Shown: in pieces, positions 41,482 through 50,779 of the stretch | Layout of the letters: each line of letters begins with the position of its first letter | How positions within the stretch are numbered: position 1 is the first letter of the stretch | Notes under the pieces: generated by a model | The model's input: only the letters and a program-made list of their open reading frames with translations | What the model was told of the DNA's origin: nothing | The model's database searches: none | DNA from: an uncultured Bacteroidales bacterium | GTDB lineage: Bacteria > Bacteroidota > Bacteroidia > Bacteroidales > UBA932 | Assembly (NCBI GenBank): GCA_910585445.1 | Contig: CAJUEK010000007.1 | Location: forward strand, 17,163 to 81,162 | Reading direction: 5' to 3' | DNA: 64,000 bases | Translations under genes and position numbers: made by a program

Positions 41482-42612
41482 TCAAAGTCTTGTCATTATC
41501 CTGCGCACCGTTTCATCTTTCCAAGAGCTGAAATCCCCGTCAATGATATGCTTGCGGGCCTGGCGGACAAGCTCCAGGTAGAACGCGAGATTGTGCTCGC
41601 TGGCAAGCTGGCCGGCAAAAAGCTCACCGGCCACAAACAGATGGCGCAGATAAGCCTTGGTATAAGTGTGGTCAACAAAAGATGTCCCCTTAGGGTCTAT
41701 CGGTGAGAAATCATCCGCCCATTTGCGGTTCTTTATGTTGATTATGCCGTCCCATGTGAACAGCATTCCGTTGCGTCCGTTACGTGTCGGCATTACGCAG
41801 TCGAACATATCGACTCCGCGGGCTATTCCTTCAAGAAGATTGGCAGGAGTGCCCACGCCCATGAGATAGCGCGGCTTGTCATCCGGAAGAATAGGGCATA
41901 CGACTTCAAGCATCTCATACATTTTCTCTGTAGGCTCCCCTACTGCAAGTCCTCCGATGGCATAGCCTTCACGGTCAAGCGCGGCAGCATGCTCCACAGC
42001 CGCACGCCTGAGGTCCGGATATACGCAGCCCTGGATTATCGGGAAGAGGGCCTGCCTGTATCCGTACAGCGGGTCAGTCCCGTCAAAACGCCTTACACAG
42101 CGCTCCAGCCACCTCTGGGTCAATTTGAGAGATTTGGCTGCATATTCGTAAGTCGCGTCTCCCGGGCAGCACTCGTCAAGAGCCATGACGATATCCGCAC
42201 CGATGACACGCTGTGTGTCCATATTGTTCTCCGGCGTGAATATGTGCTTGGAACCGTCTATGTGAGAACGGAAAATGCATCCGTCCTCGGTAAGCTTGCG
42301 TATAGGGCTTAGGGAGAACACCTGGAATCCGCCGCTGTCCGTCAGTATCGGCCTGTCCCATGACTCGAACTTGTGGAGTCCACCTGCAGCCCTGAGCACG
42401 TCAAGCCCCGGACGCAGGTAAAGGTGATAAGTGTTTCCGAGTATTATTTCCGCACCGATATCTTCCTTGAGGTCCTTGTGGTAAATGCCCTTGACCGAAC
42501 CAACCGTGCCCACAGGCATGAATATCGGCGTATGTATCTGTCCGTGGTCCGTGGTTATAGTTCCGCATCTCGCGGCTGAGCCAGGGTCACTGTGAGTCTT
42601 TATAAAATCCAT
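41482..42612 (-). CDS. tgt: Queuine tRNA-ribosyltransferase (tRNA-guanine transglycosylase)
   Basis: A 376-residue TIM-barrel enzyme exchanging guanine-34 for preQ1 in tRNAs with GUN anticodons. Catalytic motifs are ILTDSGGFQVFSL (Asp), GGLAVGEPTEKMY and MGVGTPANLLEGIARGVDMFDCVMPTRNGRNG. The usual zinc motif with CxCxxC is absent: residues 300-320 read DDFSPIDPKGTSFVDHTYTK, while the later His in SEHNLAFY is kept. Many Bacteroidota Tgt proteins seem to lack these cysteines, so activity is still expected. It precedes lptF in a two-gene operon. Confidence 0.94.
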   Translation of the reverse strand: MDFIKTHSDPGSAARCGTITTDHGQIHTPIFMPVGTVGSVKGIYHKDLKEDIGAEIILGNTYHLYLRPGLDVLRAAGGLHKFESWDRPILTDSGGFQVFSLSPIRKLTEDGCIFRSHIDGSKHIFTPENNMDTQRVIGADIVMALDECCPGDATYEYAAKSLKLTQRWLERCVRRFDGTDPLYGYRQALFPIIQGCVYPDLRRAAVEHAAALDREGYAIGGLAVGEPTEKMYEMLEVVCPILPDDKPRYLMGVGTPANLLEGIARGVDMFDCVMPTRNGRNGMLFTWDGIINIKNRKWADDFSPIDPKGTSFVDHTYTKAYLRHLFVAGELFAGQLASEHNLAFYLELVRQARKHIIDGDFSSWKDETVRRIMTRL

Positions 42613-42750
42613 TTCCTATGTTTTCCTTGATTACAATGTCCGGTTTTACGTAATGCCGGCACCGCTTTCCGGCCGCACCAAAGCGGAAAGTTCGGGGTTG
42701 CCGTCCTGATTTTTGTCACGAGAAATGATTTTCAGACAGCTTCCGAACGC

Positions 42751-42758
42751 CAAAGGTA
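42751..42758 (-). promoter_or_regulatory. -7 box of tgt-lptF
   Basis: TACCTTTG on the minus strand fits TAnnTTTG and lies 138 bp before the tgt ATG, giving a fairly long leader. No convincing -33 partner. Confidence 0.45.
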
Positions 42759-42780
42759 GTAAAATTCAAGCAAAATCCCG

Positions 42781-42788
42781 TATATTTG
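42781..42788 (+). promoter_or_regulatory. -7 box of the nucleoside permease gene
   Basis: TATATTTG on the plus strand, 51 bp before the ATG at 42840, divergent from the tgt box 22 bp away. Confidence 0.5.
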
Positions 42789-42839
42789 TCGCCGTCTTGC
42801 TCTCAAGCAGGACCACACTGGACATAATTATTTACCAAT

Positions 42840-44114
42840 ATGAGAAATAACCACATTTCAGCCAGGCTCATACTGATGAATTTCCTGGAATTTGCAGTCT
42901 GGGGAGCCTACCTCACATCACTGGGACGTTATCTCGGCAATATAGGGCTGAGCAACGAAATCAAATGGTTCTTTGCAATGCAGGGAATAGTATCCATCTT
43001 CATGCCTGCGCTCATGGGCATAGTGGCCGACAGGTACATGCAGGCCCAGAAAGTGCTTTCGCTATGCCACGGCCTTGCGGGAGTGTTCATGGCCGGAGCC
43101 GGATTCTACTGCATGTCAGCGGGAGACTCTGTGCAATTCGCCCCGCTCTTCGCCCTCTACAGCCTCAGCGTCGCATTCTTCATGCCGACAATCGCGCTTA
43201 CCAACTCCGTGGCATACTCTGCCCTTGAAGGAGCTGGAAAAGACCCGGTCAAAGCTTTCCCTCCAATCAGGGTATTCGGAACCATCGGTTTCATATGCAG
43301 CATGCTCCTGACCAACTGGCTCAAAATAGACGGAGTGGCAATGCAGGATTCATACACCCAGCTCATCCAGTCCGGAGCAATGTCAATAGTGCTCTGTCTC
43401 TATGCGCTCACAATGCCATCCTGCCCTGTAAAGCCTGCGACTGAAAGCAAGAGCATCGTGGACAGCCTCGGCCTGAAAGCGTTTACTCTTTTCCGTGACA
43501 GGCAGTTCGCCATATTCTTCATCTTCTCGATGATGCTCGGCGCGTCGCTCCAGATAACCAATGGCTACGCAAACACTTTCCTCGGCTCATTCGGCTCAGA
43601 CCCTGCGCTCGCAGACACATTCGCAGTAAAGAACTCAAATGCCCTGCTCGCGATAAGCCAGACATCCGAGACGCTCTGCATCCTGCTGATTCCTATTTTC
43701 ATGAAACGTTTCGGAATCAAGAAAGTGATGCTCATAGCCATGTTCGCATGGGTTCTAAGATTCGGTTTGTTCGGTCTCGGACAGCCTGACATGCCGGGCG
43801 TCCTCCTGTTCATCCTCTCATGCATAGTCTATGGAGTTGCATTCGACTTCTTCAACATATCAGGCTCGCTCTACGTCAATGAGAACACAAGCACAGACAT
43901 AAGGTCATCAGCCCAGGGACTGTTCATGCTAATGACAAACGGCCTTGGAGCATCAATAGGAACACTCGCCGCCGGAGCCGTAGTGGAATCCGTAGTCTTC
44001 AATGCAGCAGAGCCAAGCTGGAGCACAGCATGGTACATATTCGCAGCCTACGCCCTCGTGGTAGCAATCCTTTTCATGATTCTCTTCAAGGAACCCGCCA
44101 AGAAAACTGCCTGA
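42840..44114 (+). CDS. MFS transporter, NupG/XapB-like nucleoside permease
   Basis: A 424-residue protein with about 12 transmembrane helices. The N-terminus (SARLILMNFLEFAVWGAYLT) and the segments GIVADRYMQAQKVLSLCHGL and PPIRVFGTIGFICSMLLTNW are characteristic of the nucleoside:H+ symporter family. FFNISGSLYVNENTSTDIRSSAQG is the second-half counterpart. It would import nucleosides across the inner membrane. It is a single-gene unit with its own -7 box. Confidence 0.85.
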   Translation: MRNNHISARLILMNFLEFAVWGAYLTSLGRYLGNIGLSNEIKWFFAMQGIVSIFMPALMGIVADRYMQAQKVLSLCHGLAGVFMAGAGFYCMSAGDSVQFAPLFALYSLSVAFFMPTIALTNSVAYSALEGAGKDPVKAFPPIRVFGTIGFICSMLLTNWLKIDGVAMQDSYTQLIQSGAMSIVLCLYALTMPSCPVKPATESKSIVDSLGLKAFTLFRDRQFAIFFIFSMMLGASLQITNGYANTFLGSFGSDPALADTFAVKNSNALLAISQTSETLCILLIPIFMKRFGIKKVMLIAMFAWVLRFGLFGLGQPDMPGVLLFILSCIVYGVAFDFFNISGSLYVNENTSTDIRSSAQGLFMLMTNGLGASIGTLAAGAVVESVVFNAAEPSWSTAWYIFAAYALVVAILFMILFKEPAKKTA

Positions 44115-44247
44115 CATCATCAGAGCAGACTCCTAAGTTTAGGACGGAGTGGTGGCAAAGCTGACAGAGGCTGACTAAATTTGGCAGAATCTTGCCTGGC
44201 TGACAGAAGCTTCACAAACAGCAAGCATATGTGACATAGGCAGTTAC

Positions 44248-44285
44248 GCGAGGACGGGTATGCAGGATTGCATACCCGTCCTCGC
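44248..44285. repeat. Perfect 17-bp inverted repeat in a convergent intergenic region
   Basis: GCGAGGACGGGTATGCA (44248-44264) and its exact complement (44269-44285) flank the loop GGAT. No T tract follows on either strand. It lies in the 311-bp gap (44115-44425) between the convergent permease and S1/P1-nuclease genes; apart from a small CCTAA-GT-TTAGG hairpin nothing else is seen there. Possible terminator or small palindromic mobile sequence. Confidence 0.8.
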
Positions 44286-44425
44286 ATAAACCATTCGGCA
44301 TCACATTATTAAGATTATCTATCAAAAGTAAGGCAAGATTGCTTCCGTTAACTGGAGCAAGGCAGATAGAACAAAGTCAGGCAAAAAGAAGACAAACTGC
44401 CAGGAAAGAAAAAGACTAATGCGGA

Positions 44426-45223
44426 CTACCCGAAAATGGCATTGAGCACAGCTGCAAGACGATAGCCGGCCTTCTGTATCTGGCTGTCGGCCAGAACCTT
44501 GGCCTTCAGGTTGAATTCCTTGCCCAGGACATCTCCCGGATGCGCCCAATCATATATCACACGGCAATCACGGGCATTTTCCCTTTCCCAGTCAACCGGA
44601 GTCCCCGAGCAGATGCTGCGCACTTCCCTGCGGGACAGATTGCCCAGTATGTGTCCATATTCCGTGAAGCCCCATTTGTGTACCCGTTCAAGTACGGCAT
44701 CGTCCCACACATAATGGTATGTCACCTCATTTCCACCGTAAATCACCTTGAATCCTTTTATCCCCGGATATTTGACATGGCCCGGACAATGCATGTCGGC
44801 GACCAGATGTATCATCATCTTTATTCCGACGGCCACCGTAGAATCGTCCAGTTCCTTCCAGTCCTCCATACGTCCAATCAGACGGGTAAGCTCAAGCACG
44901 GCATCGCCGCGATATTCCCCATCCTTGAAATTCGTGCCCATGCAAGGCTCGCCAGACTCATCCACATATGCGGAGTGCCACTTGGTAGTATGCCTATATT
45001 CCGGCCAGTCCCGGACCTCATCCATCCAGGAAGAGCAATACACGATTGAAGTGTTCCCGAGATATCCCTCTATGGTTTTCCTCGCCTTCGGAGTAAGATT
45101 CCGTTCAGCAATATGGCAGATTGCATCATGGCCGATACGTCCCCAGGCATCCATGTCAACGGAATTCAACAGCAGACATGCGGAAGCAATGATGCACAAT
45201 GGCATTCTGATTTTCATTTTCAT
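44426..45223 (-). CDS. S1/P1-type zinc nuclease, secreted
   Basis: A 265-residue protein with a signal peptide ending near NSVDMDA, leaving the tryptophan of WGRIGHDAICHIAE as the mature N-terminus; in P1 nuclease this residue coordinates zinc. Other ligands: SSWMDEVRDW (Asp), TTKWHSAYV (His), MIHLVADMHCPGHV (His-x3-Asp...His) and YHYVWDDAVLERV (His, Asp). All trinuclear-zinc positions appear present. It would degrade single-stranded nucleic acid in the periplasm or outside, and sits next to a nucleoside permease, which fits nucleic-acid scavenging. Confidence 0.9.
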   Translation of the reverse strand: MKMKIRMPLCIIASACLLLNSVDMDAWGRIGHDAICHIAERNLTPKARKTIEGYLGNTSIVYCSSWMDEVRDWPEYRHTTKWHSAYVDESGEPCMGTNFKDGEYRGDAVLELTRLIGRMEDWKELDDSTVAVGIKMMIHLVADMHCPGHVKYPGIKGFKVIYGGNEVTYHYVWDDAVLERVHKWGFTEYGHILGNLSRREVRSICSGTPVDWERENARDCRVIYDWAHPGDVLGKEFNLKAKVLADSQIQKAGYRLAAVLNAIFG

Positions 45224-45273
45224 ATTGACAATTTTTTAACAATTTCATGATATGGTAAAAGCCGTAAGCATAA

Positions 45274-45306
45274 GCAAGATAAACTAAAGACGGCAGCATA
45301 AACAAA
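45274..45306 (-). promoter_or_regulatory. Weak promoter candidate of the S1/P1 nuclease gene
   Basis: TTTG (45303-45306), 21-bp spacer, TATCTTGC (45274-45281) on the minus strand; one mismatch in the -7 box. Confidence 0.3.
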
Positions 45307-45374
45307 GTTGACTTTGGCCATGCCGACATCAAAGCATCTGTATGCCAGGCAGAACACATACGCCACCCCAGAAT

Positions 45375-47003
45375 CTACATCCCAGCGGCAAGAGAGCGGT
45401 ATTTCCCATACAACATGTCAAAAATCTCATGCCGTGCCGCATCCGGCAGATATTCCGCCACAAAATCCTGTCCCATGGCATCTTGCGCATGCCTTATATC
45501 GGGATGGATTCCGGCAACGACAGAGGCAAACATCGCGGCTCCGAGCGCACAGGCCTGCCCGCAGCCGGAAACCTTGATAGGCACTCCGAGAACATCGGCC
45601 ATGGTCTGCATAACATATCTTGACTTGCGGGAAATCCCTCCGACAGCGATAACATCACCTATCGCCACCCCCTCCTCACTGAACCGTTCATTAATAGCCC
45701 TTGAGCCGAAAGCAGTAGCCTCCACAAGAGCCTTGAACAAATGCGGTGCAGTGCAAGACATCGACAGCCCTGTAATCTTCGCCTTTACCCTCTGGTCCGA
45801 ATCAGGAGTGCGCCTGCCGTTGAACCAGTCCAGGGCAACCATGTCATCCGCAGTGACAGGAAGCTTCTCCGCCTCATCTGCCAATGAAGGGATTATATTG
45901 TCCTTAATGAAACCGCCTCCTGAGCCTGAAACGGCAAGAGGCCACTCCAACAGCCGGCTGAACCATGCATAAACATCACCGAAAGCAGCCTGTCCGGCTT
46001 CCATACCGACATATCCGGGGAGCACAGAACCGTCAACCTGCCCGCAGATTCCCTTTACCACACGGCTCCCGACCTCTTCATAAGAACCGACAGCCACGTC
46101 ACATGTGGATGTTCCCATAACTTTGACAAGGGCCCCCTGCGTAATCCCGGCACCGACTGCCCCGAAATGGCAGTCAATGGCACCGACTCCTATGGCAATG
46201 CCTTCAGCAAGACCGAGCCTTTCAGCCCATTCGCCACACAAAGTCCCTGCAAGAGCGTCTGAAGTGGCAGTCCTGTCATACAGATGCCCTTTGAATATCG
46301 TCAGCAACGGATCTACTGCCTCAAGAAACTCCCATGAAGGAAGTCCGCCCCACGACTCATGCCACATCGCCTTATGCCCCGCAGCGCAACGGCTTCTTAC
46401 CACATGTTCCGGACGGGTGTCCCCGGAAAGGACGGCCGCCATCCAGTCGCAGTGTTCAATCCACGAGCAGGCATCTTCCGCCAATTCCGGACTTGACCTG
46501 AGCGCATGAAGCATCTTTGCCCATACCCACTCGCAGGAATATTTGCCTCCGCAATAGCGCGTATAGTCAACATCCCATCCTGCTGCAACCACGTTTATCC
46601 TGTCCGCCTCCGCCATTGCCGTATGGTCTTTCCATAACATGAACATGGCATCCGGATTGGAGGCATGCCTGTCAAGAAGAGCCAGCGGAGTGCCCTCAGA
46701 ATCCGTAAGGACAGGGGTCGATGCGGTCGTGTCAAACGAGATGCCCGCCACACGCGATGCTACGGACGGCTCGGCAGACTTTGCCTTGGAAAGCATGCCT
46801 TTAACACATTCGGTAAATGATTCGATGTAATCAGAAGGGTGCTGGCGGTACATGTTCCGTGAAGTGTCGCAGAACAGGCCTGCCTTCCAGCGCGGGTAAC
46901 ATACCACTTCCTGGGCCAATATGCGTCCGTCAGCAGTATCCGCAAGAATGCAGCGTACAGAATCGGTCCCGAAATCCGCACCTATTACATATAATGGTTT
47001 CAT
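45375..47003 (-). CDS. FGGY carbohydrate kinase, ribulokinase (AraB) type
   Basis: A 542-residue ATP-dependent sugar kinase. It opens YVIGADFGTDSVRCILADT, the ATP-phosphate motif of AraB-like kinases. SFDTTASTPVL, YCGGKYSCEWVWAKML, GVGAIDCHFGAVGAG with the likely catalytic Asp, and KVMGTSTCDVAV follow; IAVGGISRKSRYVMQTMADV is the adenine-binding region. The family phosphorylates ribulose isomers at O5. In this operon the FucI product could be L-fuculose or, from D-arabinose, D-ribulose; the latter suits an AraB-type kinase. It is the last gene of the operon. Confidence 0.87.
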   Translation of the reverse strand: MKPLYVIGADFGTDSVRCILADTADGRILAQEVVCYPRWKAGLFCDTSRNMYRQHPSDYIESFTECVKGMLSKAKSAEPSVASRVAGISFDTTASTPVLTDSEGTPLALLDRHASNPDAMFMLWKDHTAMAEADRINVVAAGWDVDYTRYCGGKYSCEWVWAKMLHALRSSPELAEDACSWIEHCDWMAAVLSGDTRPEHVVRSRCAAGHKAMWHESWGGLPSWEFLEAVDPLLTIFKGHLYDRTATSDALAGTLCGEWAERLGLAEGIAIGVGAIDCHFGAVGAGITQGALVKVMGTSTCDVAVGSYEEVGSRVVKGICGQVDGSVLPGYVGMEAGQAAFGDVYAWFSRLLEWPLAVSGSGGGFIKDNIIPSLADEAEKLPVTADDMVALDWFNGRRTPDSDQRVKAKITGLSMSCTAPHLFKALVEATAFGSRAINERFSEEGVAIGDVIAVGGISRKSRYVMQTMADVLGVPIKVSGCGQACALGAAMFASVVAGIHPDIRHAQDAMGQDFVAEYLPDAARHEIFDMLYGKYRSLAAGM

Positions 47004-47036
47004 ACTATCAATTTTTGTGGTTTCACGACAAGGCCC

Positions 47037-48518
47037 TTACCTGCTTCTCTTCCGTCCAGGAAGTACGGATGAGAGGATGAAGCCCGTAAAGAATATTGTC
47101 AGCGTACCGAGCACTATTGCCAGATTCAGATGTATGAATTGCGGCAACGGAAACAGTTTCTGCCCGAAAGTGACATAGATTACCGTGACCAGCCCGAGCA
47201 CGGTGGCTATAGCAGCCTGGCCTGAAGTGGTCCGTTTCGTGAACATTCCGAGAAGGAAGAGTCCAAGCATTCCGCCCGAAAGCACACTCTGCATCGACCA
47301 CCACACGGTAAGGGCACTCTTCACATTCATGACAGCCACGGCCACTCCTATAGAAAATATAGTGAGCGCCACTGTCATTACGCGCAAGAATCTTATATTG
47401 TTCCCCTCAGTAGCCTTTCCCGGAAAGAATTTCTTGAAATAATCCTCAAGCAGAACGGTAGAGCCGGAATTCAGGGTAGCCGCTATCGTACTCATTGCCG
47501 CAGCTATGATTGCTGCGATAAGCAAGCCGGACACACCGTGCGGAAGCATGTGCACGATATACCAAGGATAGACAGAATCAGACTGATCCGCCACCTCCGC
47601 CGGAATCACTCCAGGATGCGTAGCCTGGAAAATCCACAGTCCAGTGCCGATGAGGACAAACATGAGCGTGACAGGCACATACAGCATGGCTCCATGAAAA
47701 GCGGACTTGCGCGCGGACTTCAAATCCTTTGCCGCGACATACCTCTGCGTAAAGCTCTGGTCTATTCCGAAATTCTGAAGATTGATGAATATTCCATACA
47801 CGAAAGACACCCAGAAAGTCTCAGTGCTCCAGTCCGACAGCGAAAGAGAGCCAAGAGAGAATTTGCCCGCATCCCATGCCATTTTCAGACCGCTTCCAAG
47901 ACCGTCCGGCATATTCAGCACAAGGCTGGCCATGACGGCAAGCGTGCCGGCTATAAGCACAAGAGACTGTATAGCATCAGCCCATATGACGGCCTTGAAG
48001 CCGCCCATCATCGAATAAAGCATTGTAAGCACGCCAGTTACGATGATTATGGCAAGACTTGAAAAGCCAAGGGCAGACTTCAGGGTAAGGGCAAGCAGGA
48101 ACAGGATTACCCCGCTCCTCGCGCTCTGCATTATAAGGAAGCATGCACTCGCATAAATACGCGCCCAAGGCCCGAAACGCTCCTCAAGATAGGTATAGGC
48201 CGAAATGCTGTTTGTCTTTCGATAAAAAGGCACGAACCAGACTGCCGCTATAAGTGCCGCAACAGGAATCGTGAGAGTCAGTACATAGCAGTTCCAATTG
48301 GTAAGGCAAGCCTTTGCAGGAAGCGCCAGGAAAGATATGGAACTTACCAGAGTCGCAAAAATGGACAGTGCGATTGCCCAGCCGGGAATCCTTCCGCCTC
48401 CTGACATGAATATTCCTGCATCCCCGGAATCTTTCTTGAAATAAAACGAACAGCCGAAAAGCGTAACTCCGAGAAGATATACGGCAATCACGGCAATGTC
48501 CAATATACTTATCTGCAT
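47037..48518 (-). CDS. Sodium:solute symporter (SSS family)
   Basis: A 493-residue membrane protein with about 13 helices. LDIAVIAVYLLGVTLFGCSF, FLALPAKACLTNWNCYV and the family signature YSMMGGFKAVIWADAIQSLV are present; AAIIAAAMSTIAATLNSGST is the conserved helix of LeuT-fold sodium symporters. It would bring the monosaccharide of this locus into the cytoplasm with sodium. Co-transcribed between the aldolase (4 bp) and the kinase. Confidence 0.9.
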   Translation of the reverse strand: MQISILDIAVIAVYLLGVTLFGCSFYFKKDSGDAGIFMSGGGRIPGWAIALSIFATLVSSISFLALPAKACLTNWNCYVLTLTIPVAALIAAVWFVPFYRKTNSISAYTYLEERFGPWARIYASACFLIMQSARSGVILFLLALTLKSALGFSSLAIIIVTGVLTMLYSMMGGFKAVIWADAIQSLVLIAGTLAVMASLVLNMPDGLGSGLKMAWDAGKFSLGSLSLSDWSTETFWVSFVYGIFINLQNFGIDQSFTQRYVAAKDLKSARKSAFHGAMLYVPVTLMFVLIGTGLWIFQATHPGVIPAEVADQSDSVYPWYIVHMLPHGVSGLLIAAIIAAAMSTIAATLNSGSTVLLEDYFKKFFPGKATEGNNIRFLRVMTVALTIFSIGVAVAVMNVKSALTVWWSMQSVLSGGMLGLFLLGMFTKRTTSGQAAIATVLGLVTVIYVTFGQKLFPLPQFIHLNLAIVLGTLTIFFTGFILSSVLPGRKRSR

Positions 48519-48522
48519 GGCG

Positions 48523-49290
48523 TCAATCTTTCCTGAAATTACCTATCGCATTCCTGAAGCCCTCCATCATGGCTCCGTAGTCACAGCGTATCGCTATGAA
48601 ATCCACTCCGCGCTTCTTCCAGGCGGCATATTCACTGTCAAGTGAGGCTCCAAGAAGAAGTCCTGCCTCCTTAACCTTGCGCGCTACATTGTCATATACG
48701 CCGGCAACCTCGGGGTCATACCACTGCCGCGATTTTCCCATGGAAGTGGAAAGGTCATAAGGTCCGACGAGAATGGCATCTATTCCAGGCACGGCAAGAA
48801 TGCTGTCAATGTTACGCACAGCCTCTATATGCTCAATCTGCAGAACCACAAGCGGCTCATGCTTCGCCATTTCCCAATACTCGTCTATTTCTTTCGCGCC
48901 ATAGCCCACACAACGTCTGAAACCGCAGCCGCGGGTACCTTCAAGAGGATACCTCATCGCTTCCACTGCTCTTCTTGCATCATCTGCATTCATTATCATC
49001 GGCACGATTATCCCTGCAGGGCCGAAATCAATCACACGTTTTATCTCCGTATGGTCGCAGGCCGGTACACGGTAGAATGAGGCGCAGTCTGTCCCCCTGA
49101 CGGCCATAAGATGCAGCACGGCAGAATTTCGGTCCATCACGCCATGCTCACCGTCAATGAATACCCAGTCAAATCCAGCCTCAGCCACAAGTTCAGTAAC
49201 GGAAGGGTCGGTAAATGTGACCAGGCCTCCCAAAGCGCATTCTCCGGAACGCGCCTTAGCAAGAAATTTCTCAAGATTATTGATTTTCAT
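48523..49290 (-). CDS. HpcH/HpaI-family class II pyruvate aldolase
   Basis: A 255-residue Mg/Mn-dependent aldolase of the 2-keto-3-deoxy-sugar-acid type. VFIDGEHGVMDR contains the catalytic His, GTRGCGFRRCVGYG the substrate loop, VLQIEHIEAVRNID the metal-binding Glu, and LVGPYDLSTSMGK the metal-binding Asp. Related enzymes cleave 2-keto-3-deoxy-L-rhamnonate or 4-hydroxy-2-oxo acids to pyruvate and an aldehyde. This does not match the product of an isomerase-kinase route, so its true substrate in this operon is unclear. Confidence 0.88.
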   Translation of the reverse strand: MKINNLEKFLAKARSGECALGGLVTFTDPSVTELVAEAGFDWVFIDGEHGVMDRNSAVLHLMAVRGTDCASFYRVPACDHTEIKRVIDFGPAGIIVPMIMNADDARRAVEAMRYPLEGTRGCGFRRCVGYGAKEIDEYWEMAKHEPLVVLQIEHIEAVRNIDSILAVPGIDAILVGPYDLSTSMGKSRQWYDPEVAGVYDNVARKVKEAGLLLGASLDSEYAAWKKRGVDFIAIRCDYGAMMEGFRNAIGNFRKD

Positions 49291-49294
49291 ATAA

Positions 49295-50767
49295 TTAGGG
49301 TTTTAATTCATTCACAACAGGTATCTCATAATTCCACTTGATGCCGAAACGGTTGGTCAGTTCGATTTTGACAGGTCCGGCAGCAGGGTCCGGTATAGCC
49401 GAGAAAAAATGACGGCTGCTGCTCGGAGTGCTGTATGACGGTATATTCCCGTCCGGGAACGCTTCATTTATATTCTTTATGAAAACTGGGCTATAGTCAT
49501 TCACGCGTGTCATCGGAGCTTTGGCAGAGCTTCCCTGATGCCACATGACCGTCCATTTGTCATCCATGTCCCACACATTCAGAAGAACCGCTTCAGGATG
49601 AACTTCACTCTGACCTGGCCTGACAATCTCAGCCTGGGACATGGGACCGTCACCGAACTCCACCGAACGGAATATCCAGCTCAAGTCACCGTCACGCCAG
49701 TCGAAAATCTTATATCCCCTCGGAGTGCCGTCGCGGCAATAGTCAGCAGCCCACCATGCTCCAAGAAAACCGGAGATATTATGGTCAATCATATTCTCAC
49801 CAAGCATCAGCGTATTGTGCACATGAGTATGTCCGGTTATGAAATCGACCTCATGCCCGGCCAGAATTTCCAGCACCTGGTCGCCACCACGGATAGGGTC
49901 TTTCTCATACCAGCGGTGAAAAGGAATATGCTGGGCCACATAGACATGCATATCAGCAGGCACAAGTTCCATAAGTCCCCGCAGAAATCCTATTGCCTCA
50001 GGAGGATAGCCTTCATCGAACTTTTTATTCCCATTGTATATCACGGTATTCAGGCCAACTACGATGTCACGTCCAATATAGAACGCATAATTAAGCGGAC
50101 CGAACACTTTCTTGAAATCCTCCGCAGCCTTTTCCCCGGACGACTTGGCATTATAGTCATGGTTTCCGATGACGGCATAGAAAGGCACACCGGTTTCTTT
50201 CATCATCGACTTATACTCCGGAAGCAGTTCCATGGCGTCCTGCACCACATCCCCGAGACAGATTCCTGCCGTAAAGCATTCTGCGGCCCTCGCCTTGCAT
50301 ACAGAAGAGAGGTCGGCCAAAGGAGCCGCACAGAATTTGCCGAACTGTTCATCATTCTTGGTCTGCGGGTCAGCCATCACCACCAGGGAATAATCTTCAG
50401 CAGACTGCACCGGCAGCAGGTCAAAGTCAAATGTCTTGGAAGACGCTTTCCTGTAGAACTCCGGAGCACCGGAACTGTAGTCACACACATAGCCTGACGG
50501 AGATACCACATACACATATTCGGCATTGTCCGACAGATGCAAGGTAAACTGCCCGTTCCTGTCTGTTCTCGTGAAATTATATCCGTCCGTAACAATAACG
50601 TCCTCAAGCATAATATCACCAGAGTGTACCATGCCGAGAACAATGTCTGCAGATGGCATGACCGGCTTTGGATTCACTACCGGCACATTGTCCGAACAGG
50701 AACCCGCCAAATACATGACTGCGGCAGCGCAGACGCACGCCATAATTGTTTTCATATAAGATTCCAT
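49295..50767 (-). CDS. Metallophosphoesterase lipoprotein (MetallophosN-calcineurin-MetallophosC)
   Basis: A 490-residue exported protein. The signal peptide ends in a lipobox (YLAGSC), so it is probably a lipoprotein; the ATG at 50755 (MKTIMACVC) is an alternative start. An N-terminal Ig-like MetallophosN region (about 40-110) with NFTRTDRNGQFTLHL precedes the calcineurin-like domain: MADPQTKN, GICLGDVVQD, FYAVIGNHDYN, VAQHIP and FITGHTHVH provide the dinuclear metal site. A C-terminal beta domain completes the three-domain form known from Bacteroidota. Substrate unknown; context suggests a phosphorylated or glycosylated nutrient. Confidence 0.85.
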   Translation of the reverse strand: MESYMKTIMACVCAAAVMYLAGSCSDNVPVVNPKPVMPSADIVLGMVHSGDIMLEDVIVTDGYNFTRTDRNGQFTLHLSDNAEYVYVVSPSGYVCDYSSGAPEFYRKASSKTFDFDLLPVQSAEDYSLVVMADPQTKNDEQFGKFCAAPLADLSSVCKARAAECFTAGICLGDVVQDAMELLPEYKSMMKETGVPFYAVIGNHDYNAKSSGEKAAEDFKKVFGPLNYAFYIGRDIVVGLNTVIYNGNKKFDEGYPPEAIGFLRGLMELVPADMHVYVAQHIPFHRWYEKDPIRGGDQVLEILAGHEVDFITGHTHVHNTLMLGENMIDHNISGFLGAWWAADYCRDGTPRGYKIFDWRDGDLSWIFRSVEFGDGPMSQAEIVRPGQSEVHPEAVLLNVWDMDDKWTVMWHQGSSAKAPMTRVNDYSPVFIKNINEAFPDGNIPSYSTPSSSRHFFSAIPDPAAGPVKIELTNRFGIKWNYEIPVVNELKP

Positions 50768-50779
50768 TATTTCCGAGTT

